Source: Candidatus Peribacterales bacterium
GTDB taxonomy: Bacteria > Patescibacteriota > Gracilibacteria > Peribacterales > Peribacteraceae
DNA length: 42,515 nt
Direction of reading: 5' to 3'
NCBI GenBank assembly: GCA_020058765.1
Contig: JAGVDM010000009.1
Location: 1 to 42,515, forward strand
Shown: in pieces, positions 18,025 to 24,663 of the stretch
Layout of the letters: each line of letters begins with the position of its first letter
Position numbering within the stretch: the first letter of the stretch is position 1
Position numbers and translations under genes: made by a program
The notes under the pieces: model-generated
The model's database searches: none
What the model was told of the DNA's origin: nothing
Seen by the model: only the letters and a program-made list of their open reading frames with translations

Positions 18025-18783
18025 AGCAAGACGGACATCATCCACATTGTGCAGTCGCTGGGCTACGACAAAGAGGACGTGCAGCTGTACCTTGCAGGGC
18101 TGGAGCTGGGCAGCGCGCCAGCATCGGACTATGCACAGAAAACCGGCTTCAATCGAGTAACAACGTACAACTATCTTGAGCGTCTGCTCAAACGCGGGCT
18201 CTTTACTGGCATGCAGCGCAGCCGTGGGAAGTGGTATGCACCGGTAGCCCCAGAATCGCTCGCAGTGGAGGCGCGCAAGAATGTGGAAGCACTGGAGCGC
18301 GTGCTCCCTGAATTGCGCTCCTTCCAAGGGGCGGCGCACCGCAAGCCCGAGGTGCGGTTCTACTCGGGTTGGGAGGGCGTGTTGCGTGTGTATCAGGACA
18401 CACTCACCGCAGGCGAGGAGATCCTCAACTTTGCGAACTCTGCAATCGTGCGCCGTCATTGGGAACACTACGATGAAGAGTACGTTGCCGAACGCGTACG
18501 CCGTGGCATCCACCTGCGCGGCATCGCGCCCGATGACGCAGCAGGCAAGCGCGTGCACGTAGATGATCGTGCCGCGCTGCGCGAAATCCGCTTGGTTCCT
18601 GCACGTGACTTCAATTTCAATAACGAGATCAACATCTACGGCAGCAAGGTGGCAATCACCTCTTTTGGCGAAGACCCCGAGCAACTCTTCGGCGTGATCA
18701 TCGAAAGCAAAGAAGTCGCCGATACGCAGAAGCAAATCTTCGAGATGGCTTGGCGCTATGCAGGACTCCTGCAAAAAAAGTAG
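18022..18783 (+). CDS. TrmB-family transcriptional regulator
   Basis: The 253-aa protein starts with a winged-helix domain (about 1-75: LGYDKEDVQLYLAGLELGSAPASDYAQ, then TGFNRVTTYNYLERLLKRGL) typical of the TrmB/sugar-specific regulator family. This family is common in archaea and also in CPR bacteria. The C-terminal part has a conserved effector/dimerisation-like region (VRFYSGWEGVLRVYQDTL, then EEILNFANSAIV and a terminal FGVIIESKEVADTQKQIFEMAW). This resembles the phospholipase-D-like helper domain of short TrmB proteins. The start is taken at 18022 because promoter and operator end there; the frame is open to 17962. It is convergent with a small gene across a strong hairpin. Autoregulation is likely from the operator; other targets and the ligand are unknown. 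Confidence 0.85.
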   Translation: MSKTDIIHIVQSLGYDKEDVQLYLAGLELGSAPASDYAQKTGFNRVTTYNYLERLLKRGLFTGMQRSRGKWYAPVAPESLAVEARKNVEALERVLPELRSFQGAAHRKPEVRFYSGWEGVLRVYQDTLTAGEEILNFANSAIVRRHWEHYDEEYVAERVRRGIHLRGIAPDDAAGKRVHVDDRAALREIRLVPARDFNFNNEINIYGSKVAITSFGEDPEQLFGVIIESKEVADTQKQIFEMAWRYAGLLQKK

Positions 18784-18790
18784 ACTGGGA

Positions 18791-18890
18791 GATCCGCGCG
18801 CCACGGGGGGTGAAGGGGCAAGCGGAGGAGCTTTGGCGCGCGGTGGCTTTTCTTTGCCTCTTTCTTTGTGCGGCAGACAAAGAAAGAGGC
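18791..18890. repeat. Dispersed GGCGCGCC-type repeat with long stem-loop (copy A)
   Basis: A GCGCGCCACGGGGGGTG block (from about 18795), then GGAGGAGCTTTGGCGCGC, then a perfect 13-bp stem: GCCTCTTTCTTTG (18856-18868) and its complement (18878-18890) around a 9-nt loop. Inverted, it matches the block at 23741-23788 (GGCGCGCCAAAGC, CCCCCCGTGGCGCGC), which also carries a stem-loop of different sequence at the same place. It sits between two convergent genes and may also act as a terminator. Confidence 0.7.
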
Positions 18891-18901
18891 AGATGGACTT
18901 T

Positions 18902-19105
18902 CTACAGCTCCCGATCCACAAATTCGTAGAGCACTTTGGAGAGGCCTTTCACTGCAGCAACTTTCGGCATCTTGTTGTACGAGGATACGATCTGAAAGTT
19001 CTTCTCGTCCTTCTTGTAGGCGAAGACAATGAACCCGGGAATACCGAGTGTTTTGAGGAACTCTTCTACTTTTTGCTGAATGACGTCATCATTGGAATCG
19101 GACAT
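18902..19105 (-). CDS. Small orphan 67-aa protein
   Basis: The protein begins MSDSNDDVIQQKVEEFLKTL, a helix, followed by a strand pair GFIVFAYKKDEKNFQIVSS and a final helix VAAVKGLSKVLYEFVDREL. This alpha-beta-beta-alpha layout is compact and plausible, but I do not recognise the family. There is no membrane segment. It converges on the TrmB gene across the stem-loop repeat and is divergent from the small gene at 19238, with an AT-rich region between them. Confidence 0.62.
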   Translation of the reverse strand: MSDSNDDVIQQKVEEFLKTLGIPGFIVFAYKKDEKNFQIVSSYNKMPKVAAVKGLSKVLYEFVDREL

Positions 19106-19143
19106 ACGAATGGGGGTAAGACAAACCGCATCATAACACGCTT

Positions 19144-19171
19144 TTGCGCATCAATTTATACTTGATAATAT
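19144..19171 (+). promoter_or_regulatory. Candidate promoter for the small gene at 19238
   Basis: TTGCGC (19144-19149) and TAATAT (19166-19171) are 16 bp apart within a markedly AT-rich stretch that also separates the divergent 67-aa gene. The resulting leader would be about 60 nt. Confidence 0.4.
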
Positions 19172-19237
19172 TTTCGATATTTGTCAAAATATAGAGAGTT
19201 CGTTTCCAATTCGTTTCTCTCTTTAGGAGGCATTGAG

Positions 19238-19414
19238 ATGCGATCGCTTCTCATTGCGTACGCTAGTTGCTGTTTCGCCCACGTCGTGTGTCGCATTGTC
19301 GATACCAGCCTGAGCGCGCAGCAATTCTCGATGAGCGTGGAAGAAGCCCTCACGGGCTGGTGGCCGACGCTCGGTCACATGGTCAACGATCTGTTGACCA
19401 TCATTACGCTCTAG
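19238..19414 (+). CDS. Small 58-aa protein with hydrophobic N-terminus
   Basis: A good Shine-Dalgarno (AGGAGG, 7 bp before the ATG at 19238) picks this start; the frame also opens earlier at 19181. The product starts MRSLLIAYASCCFAHVVCRIV, a hydrophobic, Cys-containing segment that could be a signal or a single membrane helix, and ends in another apolar stretch (LGHMVNDLLTIITL). No family recognised. It converges on the copper permease gene across a long imperfect hairpin. A strong ribosome site in a genome where such sites are scarce supports that it is translated. Confidence 0.5.
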   Translation: MRSLLIAYASCCFAHVVCRIVDTSLSAQQFSMSVEEALTGWWPTLGHMVNDLLTIITL

Positions 19415-19452
19415 CTCCCACGGATGGGACTACGCCAAAGAACGGACACACC

Positions 19453-19485
19453 GGCGTTGCAGGGGATGACCCCCTCTGCAGCGCC
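19453..19485. terminator. Hairpin between convergent genes
   Basis: An imperfect hairpin (GGCG, TGCA and GGGG on the left arm; CCCC, TGCA and CGCC on the right) lies between the small gene ending at 19414 and the permease ending at 19490. It has no long T-run on either strand, so termination is only probable. Confidence 0.45.
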
Positions 19486-19489
19486 AATT

Positions 19490-20578
19490 TTATGAAACGC
19501 TATTGAGTAACAGTGCCACGAGAATGACCTGCGGCAGCGTAACAAGCGGGAGGAAGAATGCGATCTTCCAACTCTTCGTGGTTTCCTTGAGTGAAAGAAT
19601 TTCGGTGTAGTCCGTGGATACACCACCCATCAGGAATGCGAACATGTTACCGGGAGCCCTCGCTCTCAGCAGGAAGTCGGCCGCGACTGGTGTAGATCCT
19701 TCCGAACAGACTTCAAGAATAGTGGCAAAGACGAGCGTTGCAGCGAGACCTGTAACAGTAGGTGCAAAGAGCATGGCAAAGAAGTCCTCTGGTACGAACG
19801 CGCGAATACCCGACGCGAGCACGAGCCCAAAGAAGATCCATCGCAGAATCATGCCAGAGTCGGCAAGCCCAGCACGAACGATTCCGACAGCGCCAGCAAC
19901 AGAGAACTTCAAGCTACGTACATATACTGAAAGCCCAGAACGAAAGGTGTACGCATCTGGGAGTGTGACAGTGTTGGGATTAGCAGGCAGCACGCCACGC
20001 TTCTCCAAACGATCAAATACGAGGCCGCTTATAATCGCGATTACGAGGGATCCAAAGAGCACAACGAGCGTCCACTGCAGTCCAACAAGGGACCAGAGCA
20101 CAAGCGTGAGTGAGAGCGAATTCCACGGGCTCGCGATCAGGAACGCCATCAGCTGCCCCAGGCTCACTCCCCTCTTATAGAGCTGCATACCAACGAGCAG
20201 AATGCCGTGGGAACACAGATCAAGGAACATACCGCCGAGTGTTGCGCGCAAAATACCCGAGAACGTACCGGGTTTGCCGAAGAGCGAAATTACCAGTTCA
20301 CGCGGTATGCCGCTCAATACCCCAACTGCCAAAATACCAAGAGCAATACCCCACCAGATTTTTTGTAGCAACTCGGCGATGCTCATACTGAACACACTAA
20401 TTGGATCTGTACCGTGTGCAGCCATGGGCACGAATACGTAATAGACGTACGCAACGACGATAATGCTCAAGCTTCCCCACAGGAGCCAATCGAAGCGCTT
20501 GCGTTTGGTGCTGCAGCACGATGCCCCTGCCGCTGCAGGTTCTGTTGATGCCGGTGGGTGGTGATGCGTGTGATCCAT
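19490..20578 (-). CDS. DUF318/ArsP-type heavy-metal permease
   Basis: This 362-aa polytopic membrane protein has about ten helices. It contains the family's paired features: GGMFLDLCSHGILLVGMQLYKRG with AFLIASPWNS in the first half, and a repeat-like LEVCSEGSTPVAADFLLRARAPGN with FLMGGVSTDYTEI in the second. Proteins of this type are predicted permeases exporting arsenic species or heavy metals (the SO_0444 subgroup is linked to Cu/Zn). The cytoplasmic N-terminus is rich in His (MDHTHHH) and carries C21-C22, a plausible metal-capturing tail. It is the last gene of the csoR operon, 4 bp after the multicopper oxidase, which points to copper as substrate; this is inference from context. Confidence 0.85.
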   Translation of the reverse strand: MDHTHHHPPASTEPAAAGASCCSTKRKRFDWLLWGSLSIIVVAYVYYVFVPMAAHGTDPISVFSMSIAELLQKIWWGIALGILAVGVLSGIPRELVISLFGKPGTFSGILRATLGGMFLDLCSHGILLVGMQLYKRGVSLGQLMAFLIASPWNSLSLTLVLWSLVGLQWTLVVLFGSLVIAIISGLVFDRLEKRGVLPANPNTVTLPDAYTFRSGLSVYVRSLKFSVAGAVGIVRAGLADSGMILRWIFFGLVLASGIRAFVPEDFFAMLFAPTVTGLAATLVFATILEVCSEGSTPVAADFLLRARAPGNMFAFLMGGVSTDYTEILSLKETTKSWKIAFFLPLVTLPQVILVALLLNSVS

Positions 20579-20582
20579 AGAA

Positions 20583-22235
20583 TTAGCGAACGCGGAACAT
20601 GCCCATCATGCCGTTGGTAAGGTGTTCAGCAATGTGGCAATGGATCATCCAGTCTCCGGGATTGCTCATATCAAAGAGCAGATCCGCAGTGGAACCGGCA
20701 GGGATGAGCACGGTGTCTTTCCACACAAGATTCTCGACCGGCTTGCCATCCTGCCGGATCACAAGGAAGCGTTGCCCATGGAAGTGAATTGGATGCTGCA
20801 TAGGATGCGCAGACGTATCGTCGTTCACAATGCGAATCACTGGCGTGTCGCCTTTCTGGAAGTCCCATTGGATGTTCATATTCACATTTCCCTCTTCATC
20901 CACGAGTTTCCACTGCACATCATCGCCGGTCATCATACGATTCATTCCCGGCATCGTATCCTCCCATTCAATGCCATCGGTTCCATGCTGCATCATGCCG
21001 TGGTTCATAGCACCCATATCGATATCTAGGGTGAGAGTGTGTTCCGGCTCTTGTGCAAAGGCTGCGCGGAAATCGTCAATGTCAGCAATCACATCTGCAT
21101 TCGTGCGCAGCAGACTGAACGCTGCAGACAGATCAGGTACTGCACGGGTAGAATTCACTTGCACGGTACCCAGTGAATACGACGCATCTGGTGACTCGTG
21201 CTTGATGGAATACGTACCTGGAGCATCGAAGTACACATCCACAATCGCCCGCTCCGCTGGAGCGAGTACGACTGCATCAACGAGTGTTTCTCGCTCATAG
21301 CGGCCAACATCGGCGCCCACGAGCTTCATCATCATTGCATCACCGAAGGTGACGCGGAAGGTGCGTGTACTGGCCGTATTCGCAAGGAAGAATCGCACAA
21401 CGGAACCAGCATCTACAGAGATGCCATACGTATCTGCATCGCTGCCGTTCACCAACATCACATTGCCGAAGCGCCCCATAAGCGGAAAGTTTGCAGTGTC
21501 TTTCCCATAGGGTTCCGCTTTGCCGTTGGTGAGGAGTAGATCATCGAGCACCACAATCTCTTCACGGTGCACGGGTGCATATGCGTCATCCGCTTTCGGC
21601 AACACGCGGATCATGCCGTAGAGGCCAGAATCCTGCTGCACATCTTCACGAACATGCGGGTGATACCAGTAGATACCTTCATCGGGGAACGTGAGCGTGT
21701 ATACGAACGAATCTCCTTTCTGTACCGCGTCCTGGGTCACACCAGGAACACCGTCGTTGGCGTTCTCCAAACGTAGGCCATGCCAGTGCACGGTTGTTTC
21801 GTACGGAATCTCATTCTGGAATTCCAACGTGATTGTTGCTCCTTGTTCTACCGTAAGAACAGGCCCCGGAATCTGTCCGTTGTACGCGAACATCGAGATA
21901 GTGTTTCCATCAATGGTTGCACGAACCGGTGCGGCAGTGAGGGAAAACTGCTCGCCGTCCTGCAGCTGCACCATTTCCATTGGTTTGGCTTGGGGCAAAT
22001 CGGCCACATTCACCTCTGTTTCCGATTCGGGCAGCGATGCTTGACCATGACCGCCACGCTGCATTGATCGCATCATCGCCATGTGCTCCTCTGGAGTTTG
22101 ATTGCGGAGTTCCTCAACCGTAATACCCATCATTTCCGCCATGCGCACTTCGGACTGCGTAGCATCGGGTGGATAGCCCGAAGAACAGGCTACCAGTGTG
22201 CAACACGCCAGAGTGATGAGAGAAAATTGCTTCAT
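20583..22235 (-). CDS. Multicopper oxidase lipoprotein
   Basis: The 550-aa protein has a lipoprotein signal ending LVAC, with Cys17 as the lipid anchor, so it acts at the outer face of the membrane. It then has a Met-rich linker and three cupredoxin domains. All four copper-ligand motifs are present: HWHGLR (H150, H152), YHPHV (H192, H194), HPMQHPIHFHG, and HCHIAEHLTNGM near the C-terminus (H532, C533, H534, H538, axial M543). This is a CueO/CopA-type oxidase, expected to oxidise Cu(I) to less toxic Cu(II) using oxygen. A Met/His-rich segment MNHGMMQHGTDGIEWEDTMPG (about 420-440) resembles CopA copper-binding tracts. Its ATG overlaps the stop of the preceding lipoprotein gene (ATGA), giving translational coupling. 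Confidence 0.93.
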   Translation of the reverse strand: MKQFSLITLACCTLVACSSGYPPDATQSEVRMAEMMGITVEELRNQTPEEHMAMMRSMQRGGHGQASLPESETEVNVADLPQAKPMEMVQLQDGEQFSLTAAPVRATIDGNTISMFAYNGQIPGPVLTVEQGATITLEFQNEIPYETTVHWHGLRLENANDGVPGVTQDAVQKGDSFVYTLTFPDEGIYWYHPHVREDVQQDSGLYGMIRVLPKADDAYAPVHREEIVVLDDLLLTNGKAEPYGKDTANFPLMGRFGNVMLVNGSDADTYGISVDAGSVVRFFLANTASTRTFRVTFGDAMMMKLVGADVGRYERETLVDAVVLAPAERAIVDVYFDAPGTYSIKHESPDASYSLGTVQVNSTRAVPDLSAAFSLLRTNADVIADIDDFRAAFAQEPEHTLTLDIDMGAMNHGMMQHGTDGIEWEDTMPGMNRMMTGDDVQWKLVDEEGNVNMNIQWDFQKGDTPVIRIVNDDTSAHPMQHPIHFHGQRFLVIRQDGKPVENLVWKDTVLIPAGSTADLLFDMSNPGDWMIHCHIAEHLTNGMMGMFRVR

Positions 22236-22843
22236 GCTTCAGGAGGAAGAACACAGGGGATATTCGGATCGGCAATGCAGTTCTCTGCAGGAGGATCACC
22301 ACGCTGCGGGCAGGTGCGGGAGTACAGACAAGAATCATCTGTCATCTCTTTCAGCTGTGCTGCGATTTCCTCATCAGTAGACGCAGTAGTAAGCAAAATC
22401 TGATCAAGATCATTAAATGGGTACTCCATCGTAAACACCTGCTCTTCACCATTCACAAATAAGCGGAACGGCGTTTCATCGCAGATCTGGCCATCGGCCA
22501 TTGGCTCGAAGGACGTGTAACAATTGCCTTCAATGCCGATCTGGATGCTCGTGAAAAATTCTTCGAGCGTGAGCCCGGGTTTATGGCGATGAATAACATG
22601 ACCGACACCATCGTGCAGGTGCAGGTATTCATGATGCGCATCGTGGTGCTCTGTTTCGGTGGACACACCAGACATGAGATGTTCATCAGAGAAGTCCATT
22701 CGTTCGCCGTCCACATACACAGCAAAGTCTGCGTGGGTGTGGTTGGGATCAGGGTTCTGCTCTGCGCGCAGAGGATCATCGTACATCCAATCGCAGGATG
22801 CGAAGAGCATGACCGCCGGCAGGAGGAGAAGAAATCGTTTCAT
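22232..22843 (-). CDS. His-rich lipoprotein of the copper operon
   Basis: The 203-aa product has a lipoprotein signal (FASC, Cys17) and then a mature domain rich in His: PNHTHADFAVYVDG, HHDAHHEYLHLHDG and HVIHRHKPG. This clustering (about 13 His within residues 35-95) is a likely metal-binding surface. The N-terminal domain has the pattern HTHADFAVYVDGERMDF plus HLHDGVGHVIHRH seen in conserved bacterial proteins of unknown function. The second half (FRLFVNGEEQV) is beta-rich. Its stop overlaps the multicopper-oxidase start by 4 bp. In context it is a periplasmic or surface copper-binding protein feeding the oxidase; that role is inferred. Confidence 0.78.
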   Translation of the reverse strand: MKRFLLLLPAVMLFASCDWMYDDPLRAEQNPDPNHTHADFAVYVDGERMDFSDEHLMSGVSTETEHHDAHHEYLHLHDGVGHVIHRHKPGLTLEEFFTSIQIGIEGNCYTSFEPMADGQICDETPFRLFVNGEEQVFTMEYPFNDLDQILLTTASTDEEIAAQLKEMTDDSCLYSRTCPQRGDPPAENCIADPNIPCVLPPEA

Positions 22844-22858
22844 GAAAAAAAGAAGAAA

Positions 22859-23263
22859 TTACATCTGCATCATACCCGGCATCGCATCTTCATCGGTATC
22901 AATCACCGCATCGTCGGCTTCCATCATCATGGAGCCCATACCCTCCATACCGCCCATCTCTTTCATCATTTTCATCATCGGACATTCACCGCCGTTCATG
23001 CCGCCGCACATGCCTCCAGATTTTGCGGCCATGCGTCCGCCAATTGGCGAGAACGACGCGGAGAGCAACGTGCCGGCAATTCCAACGATGAGCAGCCAAA
23101 CTGCCATCGTCTTCAGTTTGTCAGCGGCCAAATTCCGCATTGCCCATGCAGCAAACAACACGAAACCAACTGCAGTTGCTGCCACAAACAACAGATGAAG
23201 GTGGAAGAATACGGGGAGGAAAGACAATCCCATGGAGCCGGTGTTTACCATTGTGTTCATCAT
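22859..23263 (-). CDS. Met-rich membrane protein of the copper operon
   Basis: The 134-aa protein has two membrane helices (about 17-42 and 52-70). A Met/Gly-rich tail follows, with about 18 Met in the last 55 residues (MCGGMNGGECPMMKMMKEMGG and MEGMGSMMMEADD) plus two Cys and an acidic end. Methionine clusters of this type bind Cu(I) on the oxidising side of membranes. No named family is recognised; the layout resembles small copper-resistance membrane proteins. It lies between csoR (21 bp upstream) and the His-rich lipoprotein (15 bp downstream) on the same strand and is surely co-transcribed. Likely role: capture of Cu(I) at the membrane for oxidation or export. Confidence 0.75.
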   Translation of the reverse strand: MMNTMVNTGSMGLSFLPVFFHLHLLFVAATAVGFVLFAAWAMRNLAADKLKTMAVWLLIVGIAGTLLSASFSPIGGRMAAKSGGMCGGMNGGECPMMKMMKEMGGMEGMGSMMMEADDAVIDTDEDAMPGMMQM

Positions 23264-23284
23264 ACAAAGAAGGGGGAAAGAAGA

Positions 23285-23557
23285 TTAACGGCGAGAGAGA
23301 CCGATCACCTTGGCGAGTTCGTGAACAAACGATTCACGATCGCTCGGGGAACCGGAGAGTTTTTGTACTGCGCATGTTTGCAAGTGGCTTTCGAGCACTT
23401 GCGCCTGTACGTGTTCAATATGACCTTTCATGGCGAGAGCTATTTCTAGAATCTTTGGGCAATATGCGTCCTCTTCAATCATCTTCTCCAGTTTCTTACT
23501 CAATCCATTGAATCGTTTGATCGCTGCCAGTGCCTTCGTCTTTTTCTCGGGGATCAT
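23285..23557 (-). CDS. csoR: CsoR-family copper-sensing repressor
   Basis: The 90-aa all-helical protein has the DUF156/CsoR signature with the Cu(I) triad Cys33, His58 and Cys62 (YCPKILEIA and ESHLQTC), at the same spacing as in characterised CsoR proteins. Apo-CsoR binds operator DNA as a tetramer, and Cu(I) releases it. The ATG at 23557 (MIPEKKTKALAAIKR) gives the typical N-terminus; the frame is open to a GTG at 23644 but the extra 29 residues do not fit the family. It is the first gene of the five-gene copper operon and has no Shine-Dalgarno of its own. Its start overlaps the stop of an eight-codon leader ORF, and the operator lies 6 bp upstream. Confidence 0.9.
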   Translation of the reverse strand: MIPEKKTKALAAIKRFNGLSKKLEKMIEEDAYCPKILEIALAMKGHIEHVQAQVLESHLQTCAVQKLSGSPSDRESFVHELAKVIGLSRR

Positions 23558-23580
23558 AGGTACAGGTAGGGGGTACCCAT
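23554..23580 (-). CDS. Eight-codon leader ORF overlapping csoR start
   Basis: The frame reads MGTPYLYL then TGA. It has a good ribosome site (AAGGAG at 23592-23587, 6 bp before the ATG), which csoR itself lacks. Its TGA overlaps the csoR ATG as ATGA, a standard coupling arrangement. Chance occurrence is possible because the ORF is only 27 bp. Confidence 0.45.
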   Translation of the reverse strand: MGTPYLYL

Positions 23581-23584
23581 ACCT
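23564..23584. promoter_or_regulatory. Probable CsoR operator
   Basis: AGGTA, then GG, a perfect GGGTACCC core, AT and ACCT form a pseudo-palindrome of the TACC-G/C-tract-GGTA type used by CsoR proteins. It lies 6 bp upstream of csoR, downstream of a possible -35 TTGACG and across the probable -10 region. Binding by CsoR is inferred from family knowledge and position. Confidence 0.65.
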
Positions 23585-23702
23585 TACTCCTTCCCGTACT
23601 GACGTCAAGACTGAAAAACTGCGGAAAGGCTCGGCCACAGGCACTTCATATGAGAAGTAAAACAGGGTACCAATAAGCGTTCACAATGCTTTGTGTAGTC
23701 AT

Positions 23703-23788
23703 GTTACTTTTGCCTGGCAACAAAAGTAACCAAAAATGCAGGCGCGCCAAAGCCCCTCCACCTGCCGCAACACCCCCCGTGGCGCGCC
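23703..23788. repeat. GGCGCGCC-type repeat with stem-loop (copy B)
   Basis: A perfect 10-bp stem GTTACTTTTG (23703-23712) and its complement (23721-23730) around an 8-nt loop is followed by GGCGCGCCAAAGCCCCTCC and CACCCCCCGTGGCGCGCC. The right part matches copy A at 18.8 kb in inverted orientation, while the stem sequence differs. It belongs to a 536-bp stretch without genes (23558-24093). Confidence 0.72.
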
Positions 23789-23820
23789 TCCTCGCCGTAC
23801 AATCTCGCTCATGGAGGGGT

Positions 23821-23979
23821 GTCGCGCCACGGAGGGGGTGGAGAATGGGTGGGTTTGGCGCAACGGCGTTTTGCTCCCAGCGCAAAGCCCTTGAGCTCAA
23901 GCTGAAGGCGAGAAGCGAAAGGCTTTGTGCGCAGTGCCCTGGCAGCGCCACCTTTGTCGCCGGACAAAGGTGGCAAAGA
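23821..23979. repeat. Related repeat block with third stem-loop (copy C)
   Basis: It begins with TCGCGCCACGG-AGGGGGTGG, an inverted version of the end of copy B 33 bp away. It continues through a TTTGGCGC segment and a weaker inverted repeat AAAGCCC...GGCTTT (about 23903-23933). It ends in a perfect 12-bp stem GCCACCTTTGTC (23947-23958) and its complement (23963-23974) with loop GCCG, followed by AAAGAA. No coding potential is convincing in it. The rest of the gene-free stretch up to 24093 holds nothing I can name beyond the leader of the sigma-factor gene. Confidence 0.65.
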
Positions 23980-24093
23980 ATCCGTAAGCAGTACAATACG
24001 GTAGTGTAACCTTTCCATCGACGGGTCGTAGTAGACCGTGCAAGCACACATCTGTGTGCGGCATGCCACCCGATCTTTCCGCACCTTCTCCCC

Positions 24094-24663
24094 ATGACTC
24101 TCGACGAACCGAGCGCGATCACCCGATGCCAGGCTGGAGACCTCACCGCATTCGATGAGCTCTACCAGACCTACTTGGAACCGATCTACGCGTACATCCA
24201 TCGACGGATTTCTCACCGCGAAACGGCCGAAGACCTCACGAGCACGACCTTCCTCAAGGCGCTCGAGCGCATTCGCACCTACAACCCCGATCGCGGGAAC
24301 TTCTCGGCGTGGATCTACTCTATCGCTCGCAATACGCTCACAGATCACTACCGTACCAAGCGTGAATCCACAGATATCGACGCGATTCTGGATCTCGCAT
24401 CCGAAGATGACACCACGGCAGGAGTTCGACACTTCGTGGAACGCGACAAACTCCGCGCAGCGCTCGAGTCACTCGATCCGGTGAAGCGTGAAATCGTATT
24501 ACTGCGCGTGTGGGAAGGCCTCGCCTACAAAGACATTGCCGATATTGTCGGCAAGTCCGAAGGCAACTGCAAAGTCCTCTTCTCGCGAGCGGTGGACGCT
24601 CTGCGCAAAGAGATCGGCCCACTCGCTCTCGCAATTCTCCTCCTCTCCCCCACTCTCCGATGA
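24094..24663 (+). CDS. ECF-type RNA polymerase sigma factor
   Basis: This 189-aa protein has sigma region 2 (about 18-90: FDELYQTYLEPIYAYIHRRI, then ETAEDLTSTTFLKALERI and FSAWIYSIARNTLTDHYR) and region 4 (about 128-180: LDPVKREIVLLRVWEGLAYKDIADIVG, then EGNCKVLFSRAVDALRKE). The long linker and absence of regions 1 and 3 make it an extracytoplasmic-function sigma factor. Its stop overlaps the start of the next gene (ATGA), which encodes a membrane protein in the position of an anti-sigma factor. The start follows CCCCATG with no clear Shine-Dalgarno. Upstream is the repeat block; I could not assign an autoregulated promoter. Confidence 0.9.
   Translation: MTLDEPSAITRCQAGDLTAFDELYQTYLEPIYAYIHRRISHRETAEDLTSTTFLKALERIRTYNPDRGNFSAWIYSIARNTLTDHYRTKRESTDIDAILDLASEDDTTAGVRHFVERDKLRAALESLDPVKREIVLLRVWEGLAYKDIADIVGKSEGNCKVLFSRAVDALRKEIGPLALAILLLSPTLR

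Noticed and set aside
23558-24093. Possible CRISPR array
   Set aside because: The repeats are not regularly spaced and their stems differ; no near-identical repeat-spacer pattern occurs.
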